A stretch of 35,768 nucleotides of DNA. It comes from Kutzneria sp. GTDB taxonomy: Bacteria > Actinomycetota > Actinomycetes > Mycobacteriales > Pseudonocardiaceae. The notes under the pieces are model-generated. The model made no database searches. It saw only the letters and a list, made by a program, of their open reading frames with translations, and was not told the DNA's origin. The DNA lies in NCBI GenBank assembly GCA_019239965.1, contig JAFAZC010000155.1, positions 1 to 35,768 on the forward strand, written 5' to 3'. The position numbers were made by a program, and so were the translations under genes. Of the stretch, positions 8,588 to 17,587 are shown one piece after another. Position 1 is the stretch's first letter, and each line of letters opens with the position of its first letter.

Positions 8588-9066
8588 CCACCTTTCGGCG
8601 CGCCCGAGCCGGCCGCCCGAAGCTGCTCAGCTCGTTCCCGCAGTCGTTGAAGCTGGTCGACCAACCGACCACGGGCACGCGCGTCGAACCCGCCACACAG
8701 GTCTTGTTCGACCTGGCCGATAACGGCCGTGGCGGCCTCGAGCGTGTCCCGGCCGGTGTCGGTCAGATACAGCCGCACGATCCGTCCGTGCACCGGATGA
8801 GACTCCCGCCGGACCATCCCCAGCTGGTCCAGGCGAGCGACCGCCTTGGCGACGCTCTGCGGCGCCACCCGCGCGCGGCGCGCCAGATCCGCGGCGGACT
8901 GGCCTGGTCGCTGTGCCAGAAACGCCAATGTGCCGGCCAACGTCGTCGTCATGCCCAGCGACGCCAAAGCGTCATCGCAGGCCTGCTCGACGGCGTGCTG
9001 CGTCTGCCACAGCGCCCGCGACACCAGGCCTTCCGGGTTGGCCAGCCCGTCCATGACCTCCGACAT
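8584..9066 (-). CDS. MarR-family transcriptional regulator
   Basis: A 160-residue winged-helix regulator. It has the N-terminal dimerisation helix, a helix-turn-helix (QSAADLARRARVAPQSVAKAVARLDQLGMV, residues about 55-84) and the wing with the conserved DxR-like loop (HPVHGRIVRLYLTDTG). MarR proteins bind palindromes and release them on binding small aromatic or oxidant ligands. It is divergent from the ornithine-cyclodeaminase-family gene, and the 93-base gap between them is full of palindromes, so control of that gene and of itself is likely. Confidence 0.9.
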   Translation of the reverse strand: MSEVMDGLANPEGLVSRALWQTQHAVEQACDDALASLGMTTTLAGTLAFLAQRPGQSAADLARRARVAPQSVAKAVARLDQLGMVRRESHPVHGRIVRLYLTDTGRDTLEAATAVIGQVEQDLCGGFDARARGRLVDQLQRLRERAEQLRAAGSGAPKGG

Positions 9067-9139
9067 GGCACCAGACTAGCAACATGACACCTAGTTGCGA
9101 AATTGACAGCTAGCTGCCAACATGGCACCTAACTGTCAA
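9064..9139. promoter_or_regulatory. MarR-type operator array between divergent genes
   Basis: The gap holds nested inverted repeats: GCAAC (9079-9083) with GTTGC (9094-9098); TTGACAG (9103-9109) with CTGTCAA (9133-9139); and TGCCA (9115-9119) with TGGCA (9123-9127). CATGRCACC also recurs as a direct repeat at 9064, 9083 and 9121. The first copy lies inside the start of the MarR gene. The arrangement fits several dimer sites controlling both divergent promoters; that function is inferred. Confidence 0.65.
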
Positions 9140-9159
9140 CTTCACTCGATTGGACGTCG

Positions 9160-10107
9160 ATGCCTCTTCTGCTGACCCGTGACGATCTGCGCCCGCTTCT
9201 CACCGATCCATCACTGATCGCCGCTGGACTCGACACCATCGCCACGTCCCTGACCCAGGCCGATGACCCGGGAACCAGCGCGTGGTGGGCCTTTCCGCTC
9301 GCCGCATCGCCCACGCGGCTCAACGTGCACGCCATGACCACCAACCATGACGGAACCGTCTTACGCACGTGGCCAACAGATCGCCATGCCGCACTGTCAC
9401 ACGGTCTTTCGCTGCTGTACGACCGCCAACACGGACAACTGCTGGCCCTACTCGGCGGCGGCGAGTACCTGATGTGGCGCACCGCGGGCCCAGTCGTCCT
9501 GGCCTGCCGCCACCTCACTCCGGCCGGCTCCCGGACAGTGGCCATGCTGGGCACGGGTATCCAGGCTCGCTACCACCTCATCGGGTTGCGGCAGGCTCTG
9601 CCGGATCTGGAGACCATCACCGTCTACAGCCGTGATCCCGCCAACCGGCGCGACTACGCCGAGTATGCCGCGGACGCCACCGGCCTCACCGTCCACACGG
9701 CACGCTCCGCGCACGAGGCCGTCGAGGGGGCCGACGTCATCTGCAGCACCGCCGGCAGCGCGACACCCGTGCTCGACCCAGCCTGGGTCCGGCCCGGCGC
9801 CCTGGTCACCGACATCTTTCTCGGCGTGCCCCGCGGCCTGCCCGCCCGCGTCATCACTCCCACCCGCAACACCCCGCATACGCGCCCATCCGGCTGGGAG
9901 CCGCATCCCGAAGCCGCCAACCACACCCCGCCCGTGCCGAACGCCACCCTGGCCGAGGTACTCGCCGGCACCTCCCCGGCACGCACCCACCCCGATGAAA
10001 CCGTGCTCTATCTCGAACTGGGAGTGTTCCCCTGGGACACCGCCCTGAGCACCTTCGCCTACGACTGGGCCGTCGACAACGGCATCGGTACCCAGATCAG
10101 CTTGTGA
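9160..10107 (+). CDS. ornithine cyclodeaminase / mu-crystallin family dehydrogenase
   Basis: A 315-residue protein with the mu-crystallin fold. An N-terminal part ends in DRQHGQLLALLGGGEYLMWRTAG, and a Rossmann domain carries the NAD(H) loop AMLGTGIQARYHL near residue 128 and VYSRDPANR after it. Family members convert ornithine to proline, make or reduce imines, or act as alanine or lysine dehydrogenases, so an NAD-linked amino-acid or imine reaction is expected. The usual catalytic Asp region of true ornithine cyclodeaminases is not clearly kept near residue 225, so I do not assign the reaction. It is probably controlled by the divergent MarR protein. Confidence 0.82.
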   Translation: MPLLLTRDDLRPLLTDPSLIAAGLDTIATSLTQADDPGTSAWWAFPLAASPTRLNVHAMTTNHDGTVLRTWPTDRHAALSHGLSLLYDRQHGQLLALLGGGEYLMWRTAGPVVLACRHLTPAGSRTVAMLGTGIQARYHLIGLRQALPDLETITVYSRDPANRRDYAEYAADATGLTVHTARSAHEAVEGADVICSTAGSATPVLDPAWVRPGALVTDIFLGVPRGLPARVITPTRNTPHTRPSGWEPHPEAANHTPPVPNATLAEVLAGTSPARTHPDETVLYLELGVFPWDTALSTFAYDWAVDNGIGTQISL

Positions 10108-10140
10108 CGGTCACGACCGCCGACGCCCTGGGGCAGTGCC

Positions 10141-10248
10141 GTGCCGGAAACGCTGCGGAAGTACTTCCCCACCAAGGAAACCGCCGAGCTGATCCGCGCC
10201 TACAACCCGGAACTCGTGCACGGCTGGCGGTGTTCTGGTCTTCACTGA
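10141..10248 (+). pseudogene. unrecognised coding remnant
   Basis: The frame from GTG 10141 reads VPETLRKYFPTKETAELIR and on to NPELVHGWR near 10233. Its codon usage is as GC-rich in third positions as real genes here. The last few codons lose that bias before a stop at 10246-10248. It looks like a fragment of a longer lost gene rather than a gene. The rest of the 246-base interval holds the hairpins described separately. Confidence 0.3.
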
Positions 10249-10316
10249 ACCGTCGTTCGACCGATTTCTCCGTGCGGTGAAGGACTGCCGGTACACCGGC
10301 AGGCAATTGGCCGCAG

Positions 10317-10350
10317 GTGCGGGTCCCCGATAGGTGCCGAGGACCCGCAC
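10317..10350 (-). terminator. strong hairpin after the dehydratase gene
   Basis: GTGCGGGTCC and GGACCCGCAC form a perfect ten-pair stem around a 14-base loop. The stem begins three bases after the stop of the minus-strand dehydratase gene. No T-run follows, which is common for actinobacterial terminators. A second tight palindrome, TGCCGGT-AC-ACCGGCA at 10286-10301, lies just beyond it. Confidence 0.6.
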
Positions 10351-10353
10351 GGC

Positions 10354-11325
10354 TCAGTGGGCCAGATCGGTGGGATCGGTGTTGGCCCCGCAGAGCACCA
10401 CGGCGACACGTTCGCCTTCGCGAGGCTGATAGGCGCCACTGAGCAGTGCGGCGAAGGGAACCGCCGCACCGTGTTCCACCACGAGACGGTACTGCTCCCA
10501 CAACTGCCTTCGCGCCGCGACGATGTCGGCTTCCCCGACGAGAACGGACTCGACGCCGGTGCGAGTGGCTACGGCGTAAGCGATGGACCCAAGCCGGGAC
10601 GCGCCGAGTGCGTCGGCGGCGACGCCGGCCACCTCGACGTCGACCGGTCCGCCGGCCGCGAGGGCCGCATGGAGAGTGGGAATGGCGGCAGGTTCGACGC
10701 CGACAACGCGCGCCTTTCCTTCGACGGCCGCGGCCACGCCGGCCATGAGGCCGCCACCGCCGACCGCGAGCAGGATCGTGTCGAATCGCCCACGGGCCTG
10801 CGCGAGCAGCTCATGACCCAGAGTTCCTTGTCCCGCACAGACCTCCGGCTGGTCGTAGGCGTGGCAGAACAAGGCTCCGCTGTCCGCGACGTCGCGGACA
10901 GCGGCCTGGTACGCGTCGGCGTACTTGGTGCCGACGCCCACCACCTCGGCGCCGAGCGCGCGGAGCTTGGCGACCTTCATCGCGGGAGCCGTCGCCGGCA
11001 CGTACACCCGCGCCGGAACGGCTTGATGGGCGGCCACATGAGCTGCCGCGAGACCGGCGTTTCCACCGGAAGCGGTCACCAATCCCTTGGCGGAGAGGCC
11101 CCCGGTTTCGGCGGCGGCCAGCACTCGGTTGAAGGCACCGCGCACCTTGAACGAACCGGTGCGCTGGAGGTGTTCGAGTTTGAACCACACCTCCGCATCG
11201 GGTGTGCCCGGCTCGCGGTCCGCCACGATGAGGGGAGTGGTCCGCACTCGGCCGGCAATGCGGACGGCGGCGGCGCGCACGTCTGAAGCGGTGATCACGT
11301 GCTCAGCCTGACGGCTGCGCGCCAT
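10354..11325 (-). CDS. PLP-dependent threonine/serine dehydratase-like protein
   Basis: About 323 residues of the fold-type II PLP family. It shows the lysine loop GSFKVRGAF with the Schiff-base Lys near residue 60, SGGNAGLAAA, which contacts the substrate carboxylate, and the glycine-rich phosphate loop VGGGGLMAG near residue 190. The length matches catabolic threonine dehydratases and serine racemases without the ACT regulatory domain. It probably deaminates threonine or serine to the 2-oxo acid. ATG at 11325 is used; GTG at 11331 is equally possible. It is divergent from the CHAT-like ORF with only 17 bases between starts. Confidence 0.87.
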   Translation of the reverse strand: MARSRQAEHVITASDVRAAAVRIAGRVRTTPLIVADREPGTPDAEVWFKLEHLQRTGSFKVRGAFNRVLAAAETGGLSAKGLVTASGGNAGLAAAHVAAHQAVPARVYVPATAPAMKVAKLRALGAEVVGVGTKYADAYQAAVRDVADSGALFCHAYDQPEVCAGQGTLGHELLAQARGRFDTILLAVGGGGLMAGVAAAVEGKARVVGVEPAAIPTLHAALAAGGPVDVEVAGVAADALGASRLGSIAYAVATRTGVESVLVGEADIVAARRQLWEQYRLVVEHGAAVPFAALLSGAYQPREGERVAVVLCGANTDPTDLAH

Positions 11326-11342
11326 TCGCACCAGCTGGTCCG

Positions 11343-11753
11343 GTGAACCCGTTCGCCGCCGCCGACAACTGGCGGCAGGTCAACACCATCGGCGAGTTGC
11401 ACGACCAGCTGCGACTGGCCCAACCCAGCCTCGTCTACCTGTATGGGAACGGCGGTGTCGACGACATCACGGCGGTGTTCGGGGTCCTCTACTCGCTCGC
11501 GCGAGGATTCGCCGAGACCGGTTTCGGCGGAGTCATCGGCACCGAAGCGCAGGTGCGCGAGCCAGAGGCCTGCGTCTTCGCGGAGCGGCTCGTGAACAGT
11601 CTGCTCCGCGACGGCGCGAGCGTCGGCCTTGCCGTCCGCGACTCGCGGCTCGCCGTGCTCGAAGCGGGAAGCGGTATCGGGTTGGCCTACGTGGCGCTCG
11701 CGCCGGCCGGGTTCCGGCTCGTCGCCCCGACTGGGGCGGGTGACCACCCATGA
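11343..11753 (+). CDS. truncated, degenerate CHAT-like (caspase-fold) protein
   Basis: A 136-residue product from GTG 11343 that resembles the C-terminal half of CHAT proteases. PSLVYLYGNGGVDD aligns with the usual VYFYCHG strand, but the catalytic His position is Asn. The segment that normally carries the catalytic Cys (LNACxS type) is missing. After it come GFAETGFGGVIGTEAQVREP, ERLVNSLLRDGASVGLAVRDSRL and GIGLAYVAL, as in CHAT tails. The protein is therefore probably inactive as a protease. It may be a decayed gene or a repurposed binding domain. Its end overlaps the next membrane-protein gene by 14 bases, and known CHAT proteins often pair with membrane effectors in conflict systems. The assignment rests on motif reading only. 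Confidence 0.5.
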   Translation: MNPFAAADNWRQVNTIGELHDQLRLAQPSLVYLYGNGGVDDITAVFGVLYSLARGFAETGFGGVIGTEAQVREPEACVFAERLVNSLLRDGASVGLAVRDSRLAVLEAGSGIGLAYVALAPAGFRLVAPTGAGDHP

Positions 11754-12069
11754 TCGAAACACTGAGAGCGGGAGCCTTCGGTTCCTGCTCGGCTGGAACG
11801 TGTACTACGTCAACCGATATCGGTCAGGGCAGGTGACGCTGGCACAGCTGGCCTTCCTGGTCGGGGTGATCGGCGGAGCCGCGGTCCTCGCACTGTTCCC
11901 GGCCGGCACCGTCTTGTTCGGTGCCTACGGAATCGGCCTGCTGGCGGGGTTTCTCGGCTATTTCGGCATGCTGGTTGTCTTCGTCAGGCTGGCGAGGCGA
12001 GTGAGCAGCGGGACGAGCGGGTTCACCCGACAGCTGCCCAGTCCAGCCTGGTGCGCGGCATGCCGCTGA
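11740..12069 (+). CDS. small two-helix membrane protein coupled to the CHAT-like ORF
   Basis: The frame from GTG 11740 gives about 109 residues: a soluble N-terminus of some 30 residues (LGWNVYYVNRYRSGQ), then two hydrophobic stretches at about residues 35-53 and 57-85 (LAFLVGVIGGAAVLALF and FGAYGIGLLAGFLGYFGMLVVF), then a basic tail. It starts inside the end of the CHAT-like ORF, which suggests co-translation. Its C-terminus runs 47 bases into the converging methyltransferase gene, so the true end may be an artefact of mutation. I do not recognise the family. Confidence 0.5.
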   Translation: MTTHDRNTESGSLRFLLGWNVYYVNRYRSGQVTLAQLAFLVGVIGGAAVLALFPAGTVLFGAYGIGLLAGFLGYFGMLVVFVRLARRVSSGTSGFTRQLPSPAWCAACR

Positions 12070-13354
12070 CACCGTCGGCGGACGGCCGCACGGCGAGAAC
12101 CTGGTCGACACCCATCCGATTCTCCTGGAACAGCAGGGCCACACCGGCAAGGTAGAGCCGGCCCACCCGCAGCCGCTCTCCACCGATCAACTCGACGAAC
12201 CGTTCTGCACGTTCGTCGAGCGTGCGGGCCCACGCGTCCACCGTCCACCCGTAGTGCTCGCGCAACGACTCGACGTCGCGCACCTCAAGTCCGGACCCGG
12301 CCAGTGCCGCGATGGTCTCAGCCACCGGCCGCACGTGCGTCTTGGGGACCGCATAGCGGTCGACGAACGAACCGTGGCCTGCTTCCCTTGGGCTTCGGGA
12401 CATCCGGGACGCCTGCTGCACGAGCACTCGCCCCTCTGGCTTGAGCAGGCGGAACAGCTGTGCGGCATATGCGGGATAGTCGGCGGGGCCGCGGTGTTCG
12501 CCCATCTCAATGGAGCCGATAGCGTCGAAGTCCCCGCCGCCGATCTCGCGGTAGTCCCGCAGGTGCACCTCGACCCGGTCGCCGAGGCCCCTCTGGGCGA
12601 TCAGCGCGGCGACGAAGTCACGCTGTTGGGCGGACAGTGTCACACCGATGGCCCGGACGCCGTAGTTGACGGCCGCGTGCACGAGCAGCGAACCCCAGCC
12701 ACAGCCGACGTCCAGCAGCCTCATTCCGGGCAGCAGGTCCAACTTGCGGCAGATCAGATCCAACTTGTCCCGTTGGGCGTCGGCGACGGTGTACCCGGGG
12801 TCGTCGGAAACCCAGTAGCCGCATGAGTACGCCATGGTCGGATCCAGCAGCGTCCGGTAGAACCCGGTGGGAAGGGTGCGGTGGCGGGCGTTCGTGGCGC
12901 GGTTGGTGCCGGACAGCCGAATCTCCTGTGTCGGGGGATCCGGCGGCCGGCCGAGCGCCCCGAAGCGCAACGCCGCGGACAGCAGACCCAACCGGGTGGC
13001 GACGGGCACCCTGGGTCGCGGTATCCCGGTCTGCCTGACCAGGCGCCAGAGGCGAGACAGCCCGTCCTTGAGGTCCCCGTCGACGTCGATGTCTCCGGAC
13101 ACATAAGCGCGGGCCAACCCCAACTCGTTGGGCTCCCACAACAGCCGCCGCAACGCGCGCTTCGAGCGGATCACCAGGACCGGCGCTCCACGCGGGCCGG
13201 CGACGCTGCCGTCCCAACCACGCAGCCGCACCGGCAGTGGAGCGCCGAGGAACCGCTCCGCCAGGCCGGCAAGAGTGCCTGCGACACCGGGCGATCCAGC
13301 CACACCATTTCCCGTCTCTGGGCATGTGCCGTGAAGGCGGATGCTTGCGATCAC
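12023..13354 (-). CDS. cyclopropane-fatty-acyl-phospholipid synthase-like methyltransferase
   Basis: A protein of up to 443 residues with an N-terminal lipid-binding region (WDGSVAGPRGAPVLVIRSKRALRRLL) and a SAM-dependent domain carrying LLDVGCGWGSLLVHAA near residue 215. Further family marks are MAYSCGYW before it, the SIEMGEHRG segment with the catalytic Glu, and REHYGWTVDAW near the C-terminus. These enzymes add a methylene or methyl carbon to membrane-lipid double bonds. GTG at 13354 is the longest start; GTG at 13303 would better match the usual N-terminus. It trails the molybdenum-subunit gene by 71 bases on the same strand. Confidence 0.88.
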   Translation of the reverse strand: MIASIRLHGTCPETGNGVAGSPGVAGTLAGLAERFLGAPLPVRLRGWDGSVAGPRGAPVLVIRSKRALRRLLWEPNELGLARAYVSGDIDVDGDLKDGLSRLWRLVRQTGIPRPRVPVATRLGLLSAALRFGALGRPPDPPTQEIRLSGTNRATNARHRTLPTGFYRTLLDPTMAYSCGYWVSDDPGYTVADAQRDKLDLICRKLDLLPGMRLLDVGCGWGSLLVHAAVNYGVRAIGVTLSAQQRDFVAALIAQRGLGDRVEVHLRDYREIGGGDFDAIGSIEMGEHRGPADYPAYAAQLFRLLKPEGRVLVQQASRMSRSPREAGHGSFVDRYAVPKTHVRPVAETIAALAGSGLEVRDVESLREHYGWTVDAWARTLDERAERFVELIGGERLRVGRLYLAGVALLFQENRMGVDQVLAVRPSADGVSGMPRTRLDWAAVG

Positions 13355-13425
13355 GGGGCGCCCTGGCGGGCGTCACGGGGTGTTCGTGTCGGACGCACCG
13401 TTCGGTTCGACTGGTTCGAGCTGAC

Positions 13426-15750
13426 TCAGTGGTCCGTTCCGGTGATGTGCTCGGGCCGGACCGGCATCCGGGTGAGCGCCATCCCGGTCGCGGCGCGGAT
13501 CGCGGCCACCACCGCCGGGCCCGAGGAGATCGCCGGTGGCTCACCGGCGCCGCGCAGCCCGTACGGTGCGTGCGGGTCGGCCAGTTCCAGCACGTCCACC
13601 GGCATCGGCGGGGTGTCGAGGATGGTCGGGATCAGATAGTCAGTGAACGAGGGGTTGCGGATCAGGCCGTCGCTGACCTGGATCTCCTCCATCACCGCGA
13701 GCCCGAGCCCCTGTGTGCTGCCGCCGTGTATCTGGCCAAGGAGGGCCTTGGGGTTCATCGCCCTGCCGACGTCCTGTGCGCAGGCCAGCTCGACCACCTT
13801 GACTAGGCCGAGCTCCACGTCGACGTCGACGACGGCCCGGTGCGCGGCGAAGCCGTACTGCACGTGTGCGAATCCCTGTCCGGTCTCGGGGTCCAGTTCG
13901 GTGGTTGGCCGATGCCGCCACTGGACCGTCTCGTCGATGACGTTCCCGCCAAGCACGTCGACAAGGTCGGCGAGCACCCCGCCGGTCGCCGCGACGATCT
14001 TCCCGCCGACCAGTGACAGGCCGGTCGGCTCTGGCCCCAGTTTCGCTCGGGCGAGCGCGAACACCCGGTCCCGCACGGCGCGGCAGGCGGCGAGCACCGC
14101 CCCACCGGTCATGTAGGTCTGCCGTGACGCCGAGGTGCCGCCGGCGCTGTCGATCGTGGTGTCGGCCGGTCGCAGGGTGACCCGTTCGACACCGAGCTCG
14201 GTCCGCACGATCTGCTGTTCGATCGTGACCAGGCCCTGACCGACCTCGACGGCCGCGGTGTGCACCTCCACCGCCGGTTCACCACCGACGACCTGAAGAC
14301 GCAGCCGTGCCGTGGAGTAGTCGTCGAAACCCTCGGAGAAGCAGATGTTCTTGACTCCGAGGGCATATCCGACGCCGCGCACCACGTTCTCGGCGTGTGT
14401 CGTGTTGGACACCCCACCCGGCATCGCCCGCAGATCAACCGATTCACCATGGCCGTTCGTGGGCAGAGACCGGTCACGCACCAGCCGCAGCAGCTCGGCC
14501 ACGGGCGCGGGGGAGTCGACGACCTGGCCGGTCGGCATAACGCTGCCCTCGCTCATCGCGTTGCGCAGCCGCACCTCGACCGGATCCAGTCCGAGTGCCT
14601 CGGCTAGTTTGTCCATTTGCGACTCATAGGCGAACGCCGCCTGCACCGCGCCGAATCCGCGCATCGCGCCGCACGGCGGGTTGGTGGTGTACGCGCCCCA
14701 GCAGTCGATCGTCACATTGTCGACGTCGTACGGTCCGACACCGAGAGTGGCCGCGTTGCCGACCACCGCGGGCGTGCTCGAGGTGTAGGCGCCGCCGTCG
14801 AGGTAGATCCGGGACCTGACGTAGACCAGCTTGCCCTCGTGTGTTGCCCCGTGCTCGTAGTACAACGTCGCCGGATGCCGGTGCACGTGGCCGTAGAAGG
14901 ATTCCTCCCGGTTGTACACCATCTTCACCGGTTTGCCGGTGTGCAGCGCGAGTAGGCACGCGTGTACCTGGATGGACAGGTCCTCGCGGCCGCCGAACGC
15001 GCCGCCGACCCCGGCGAGGGTGATCCGCACCTTGTCCGGCGGCAGCCCGAGAGCGATACAGACCTGTTGCTGGTCCACGTGCAGCCACTGGGTGGCCACG
15101 AACAGATCGACCCCGCCATCCTCGGCGGGCATGGCAAGACCCGACTCGGGGCCGAGGAACGCCTGGTCCTGCATGCCGACCTGGTACTCGCCGCGGACCA
15201 CGACATCCGCGGTGGCGTCCTGGTCGCCTCGAACGACACGGACATGACGCACCACGTTGCCGCCCGGGTGCAACGCCGGCACGTCACCGTGCACCGCCTG
15301 CTCGGCGTCGCTGACCGGGGGCAGCACCTCATAGCCGACCTCGATCCGCCGCATCGCCCGCCTGGCCGTCTCGGGATGGTCCGCGGCGACCAGCGCCACC
15401 GGCTCGCCGTGGTAACGCACCACGTCGACGGCCAGTACGGGCTGGTCCTGGCGTTCCAAGCCGTGCAGATTCGCGCCTGGCACGTCGGCGTGGGTGAGCA
15501 CGGCGTACACGCCAGGCACCCGCAACGCCTCGGTGATGTCGATGGACACGATTCGCGCATGTGCGTATGGCGAGCGCAGCGTGGTGCCCCACAGCATGTC
15601 CTCGTGCCACGCGTCGGAGGAGTAGGCGAATTCGCCGCGTACCTTCAGCGCGCCGTCCGGCCGCTGTGGGCTGTCCCCGACGCCGCCCGACGCGCGCCCG
15701 GTGGTGGCCTCCGCGGTCCGAGTGGGCACGGTCCCGGTGGGGCTCGTCAT
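13426..15750 (-). CDS. xanthine dehydrogenase-family molybdopterin-binding subunit
   Basis: A 774-residue large subunit. The aldehyde-oxidase/xanthine-dehydrogenase hammerhead domain comes first (GALKVRGEFAYSSD to SPYAHARIV). Then come the cofactor-domain motifs VGGAFGGREDLSIQ near residue 250 and CGAMRGFGAVQAAF near residue 345, and the C-terminal GAGEPPAISS containing the catalytic Glu. It would hydroxylate hypoxanthine or xanthine with the separate FAD and 2Fe-2S subunits encoded upstream, as in the three-chain PucCDE type. ATG at 15750 follows GGAGG and overlaps the deaminase stop by four bases (ATGA). Purine specificity is inferred from the neighbours. Confidence 0.92.
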   Translation of the reverse strand: MTSPTGTVPTRTAEATTGRASGGVGDSPQRPDGALKVRGEFAYSSDAWHEDMLWGTTLRSPYAHARIVSIDITEALRVPGVYAVLTHADVPGANLHGLERQDQPVLAVDVVRYHGEPVALVAADHPETARRAMRRIEVGYEVLPPVSDAEQAVHGDVPALHPGGNVVRHVRVVRGDQDATADVVVRGEYQVGMQDQAFLGPESGLAMPAEDGGVDLFVATQWLHVDQQQVCIALGLPPDKVRITLAGVGGAFGGREDLSIQVHACLLALHTGKPVKMVYNREESFYGHVHRHPATLYYEHGATHEGKLVYVRSRIYLDGGAYTSSTPAVVGNAATLGVGPYDVDNVTIDCWGAYTTNPPCGAMRGFGAVQAAFAYESQMDKLAEALGLDPVEVRLRNAMSEGSVMPTGQVVDSPAPVAELLRLVRDRSLPTNGHGESVDLRAMPGGVSNTTHAENVVRGVGYALGVKNICFSEGFDDYSTARLRLQVVGGEPAVEVHTAAVEVGQGLVTIEQQIVRTELGVERVTLRPADTTIDSAGGTSASRQTYMTGGAVLAACRAVRDRVFALARAKLGPEPTGLSLVGGKIVAATGGVLADLVDVLGGNVIDETVQWRHRPTTELDPETGQGFAHVQYGFAAHRAVVDVDVELGLVKVVELACAQDVGRAMNPKALLGQIHGGSTQGLGLAVMEEIQVSDGLIRNPSFTDYLIPTILDTPPMPVDVLELADPHAPYGLRGAGEPPAISSGPAVVAAIRAATGMALTRMPVRPEHITGTDH

Positions 15751-17132
15751 CGTGACACCTCCGTCAGTCGCCGGCACGCCGCGCGCAGGTCACGGGTCAC
15801 CGAGTCGAGGTCGGCGGTGCGCAGCTCGCCGCCGGCCACCACTGGTCGGCCGCCGACGAACACGTGCTCGGCCAGGGGCGCCGGGCCGAGCACGAGCGCG
15901 GCGACGGGGTCGGCGATCCCGGCGTGGCCGAGACCGTCCAGCCGCCACACGGCGAGGTCAGCGACCTTGCCGTGTTCGATCGAGCCGAGATCGGCCTGCC
16001 GACCGAGGCAGCGCGCACCGCCCATGGTGGCCAGCCGCAACGCCTCGCGGACCGTCAGGCCGCGTGGTCCCTCACGCAACCGCGCCACCAGCAGAGCCTG
16101 ACGCAGTTCCTCACCGAGGCCGCCGGACTCGTTGGAGGCAACGCCGTCCACGCCGAGTCCGACCGGAGCACCGGCGTCGAGCAGATGTCGGACCGGTGCC
16201 AGACCGGACCCGAGCCGGCCATTCGAGCTGGGACAGTGGGCCACCCCGGTGCCCGTCTCGCCGAACCGTTGGACGGCCTCGTCGGCGAGGTGCACGGCGT
16301 GGGCGAGCCAGACGTCCTCGCCGAGCCAGCCGAGGTCGTCGGCGTACTGCGCCGGCGTGCGACCGTTCTCCTCGAGGCACTGCCGCTCTTCGTCGAGAGT
16401 CTCGGCGAGGTGGGTGTGCAACCGGACGCCGTGTCGACGCGCCAGTTCGGCCGCCCGTTCCATCAGTTCGCGGCTGACCGAGAACGGTGAACACGGTCCG
16501 ACGGCGACCCTGACCAGCCCGAGCGGATCGGGGTCGTGGTGGATCCGGATCGCCTCCTCGGTCCCGACCAGCGCCTGCTCGGTGTCCTCGACCAGGTTGT
16601 CGGGGGGAAGGCCGCCCTGGGAACGGCCTCGGTCCATCGAACCGCGCACCACGTGCAGCCGCAGCCCTGTCCGCCGCGAACTATCCACCAGCGCCGCGAT
16701 CTGGTCCCCTCCGTCGGTGGGAAACACGTAGTGGTGGTCGGCGACGGTCGTGCATCCGGTCAGCGCCAGCCGCGCCATCCCGGCGGCCGAGGCCGCCGCG
16801 GTGATCTCGGCGTCCAACCTTGTCCACACCGGATACAGCGTGGTCAGCCATTCGAACAGGGTGGCGTCCCGCGCGAAACCCCGCGTGGCCCACTGGTACA
16901 GGTGATGATGGGTGTTGACCAGCCCAGGAGTGACAAGGCACCCGGTGGCGTCCAGGTAGGTGTGCGGTCCGGCCGGCCTTACCGCCGGCCCCGCACCGAC
17001 GGCGGCGATCCGGCCATCGGTGACGATCACGTGCCCGCGGGCGTGCTCGGTGCCCGCCGCGTCGAGCGTTGCCACGGCGGCGTTGTCGATGACGACCGAC
17101 GCCGTCTGGCGGGGACCCGTCGCCGCGGTCAT
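15747..17132 (-). CDS. 8-oxoguanine-deaminase-type amidohydrolase
   Basis: A 461-residue amidohydrolase with the mononuclear-metal pattern of the guanine/8-oxoguanine deaminase branch: NTHHHLYQW near residue 65, DHHYVFP near residue 122, HTHLAET near residue 230 and the catalytic Asp in [10 protein letters not shown] near residue 315. NTHHHLYQ followed by a [11 protein letters not shown] segment is typical of 8-oxoguanine deaminase, which yields uric acid and ammonia. The gene is wedged between the iron-sulfur and molybdenum subunits of the dehydrogenase, with four-base overlaps on both sides. Two routes to urate would then share one transcript. The start is ATG 17132. Confidence 0.85.
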   Translation of the reverse strand: MTAATGPRQTASVVIDNAAVATLDAAGTEHARGHVIVTDGRIAAVGAGPAVRPAGPHTYLDATGCLVTPGLVNTHHHLYQWATRGFARDATLFEWLTTLYPVWTRLDAEITAAASAAGMARLALTGCTTVADHHYVFPTDGGDQIAALVDSSRRTGLRLHVVRGSMDRGRSQGGLPPDNLVEDTEQALVGTEEAIRIHHDPDPLGLVRVAVGPCSPFSVSRELMERAAELARRHGVRLHTHLAETLDEERQCLEENGRTPAQYADDLGWLGEDVWLAHAVHLADEAVQRFGETGTGVAHCPSSNGRLGSGLAPVRHLLDAGAPVGLGVDGVASNESGGLGEELRQALLVARLREGPRGLTVREALRLATMGGARCLGRQADLGSIEHGKVADLAVWRLDGLGHAGIADPVAALVLGPAPLAEHVFVGGRPVVAGGELRTADLDSVTRDLRAACRRLTEVSR

Positions 17133-17587
17133 CGCCTGGCCGCTGTTCGTACCGCGTCCAGGATGGCCTCGTATCCGGTGCAACGGCACAGGTTGCCGGC
17201 CAGTGCCTCGCGGATCTCCCCGTCGCTGGGATCGGGCACCCTGGCCAGCAGGTCGTGTGCGGCGACGATCAGGCCCGGTGTGCAGAATCCGCACTGCACG
17301 GCACCGGCCTCGAGGAAAGCCCGCTGCACCCGGTCCAGGTCTCCCTCCTCGGCCAGCCCCTCGACGGTGCGCACCGCACGGCCTTCGGCCTGACCGGCGG
17401 CCACCAGGCACGAGCACACCGGCGTTCCGTCGAGGTACACCGTGCACGACCCGCACTCGCCCTGCTCGCAGGCATTCTTGGAGCCGGGCAGCCCAAGCCG
17501 CTCGCGGAGCAGGAAGAGCAGGCTCTCGCCCTCCCACACGTCGTCGGCCTGCCGCGGCTCGCCGTTCACCGTGAGGTTCAGGCGCAT
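17129..17587 (-). CDS. xanthine dehydrogenase-family 2Fe-2S subunit
   Basis: A 152-residue small subunit carrying both cluster domains: the plant-ferredoxin-like motif CEQGECGSC with a later Cys in VCSCL (residues about 40-62), and the helical domain motifs CGFC and CRC near residues 100 and 137. It passes electrons from the molybdenum site to the FAD subunit. ATG at 17587 has AAAGGA upstream. The gene overlaps the end of the FAD-subunit gene by ten bases and the deaminase start by four. Confidence 0.94.
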   Translation of the reverse strand: MRLNLTVNGEPRQADDVWEGESLLFLLRERLGLPGSKNACEQGECGSCTVYLDGTPVCSCLVAAGQAEGRAVRTVEGLAEEGDLDRVQRAFLEAGAVQCGFCTPGLIVAAHDLLARVPDPSDGEIREALAGNLCRCTGYEAILDAVRTAARR

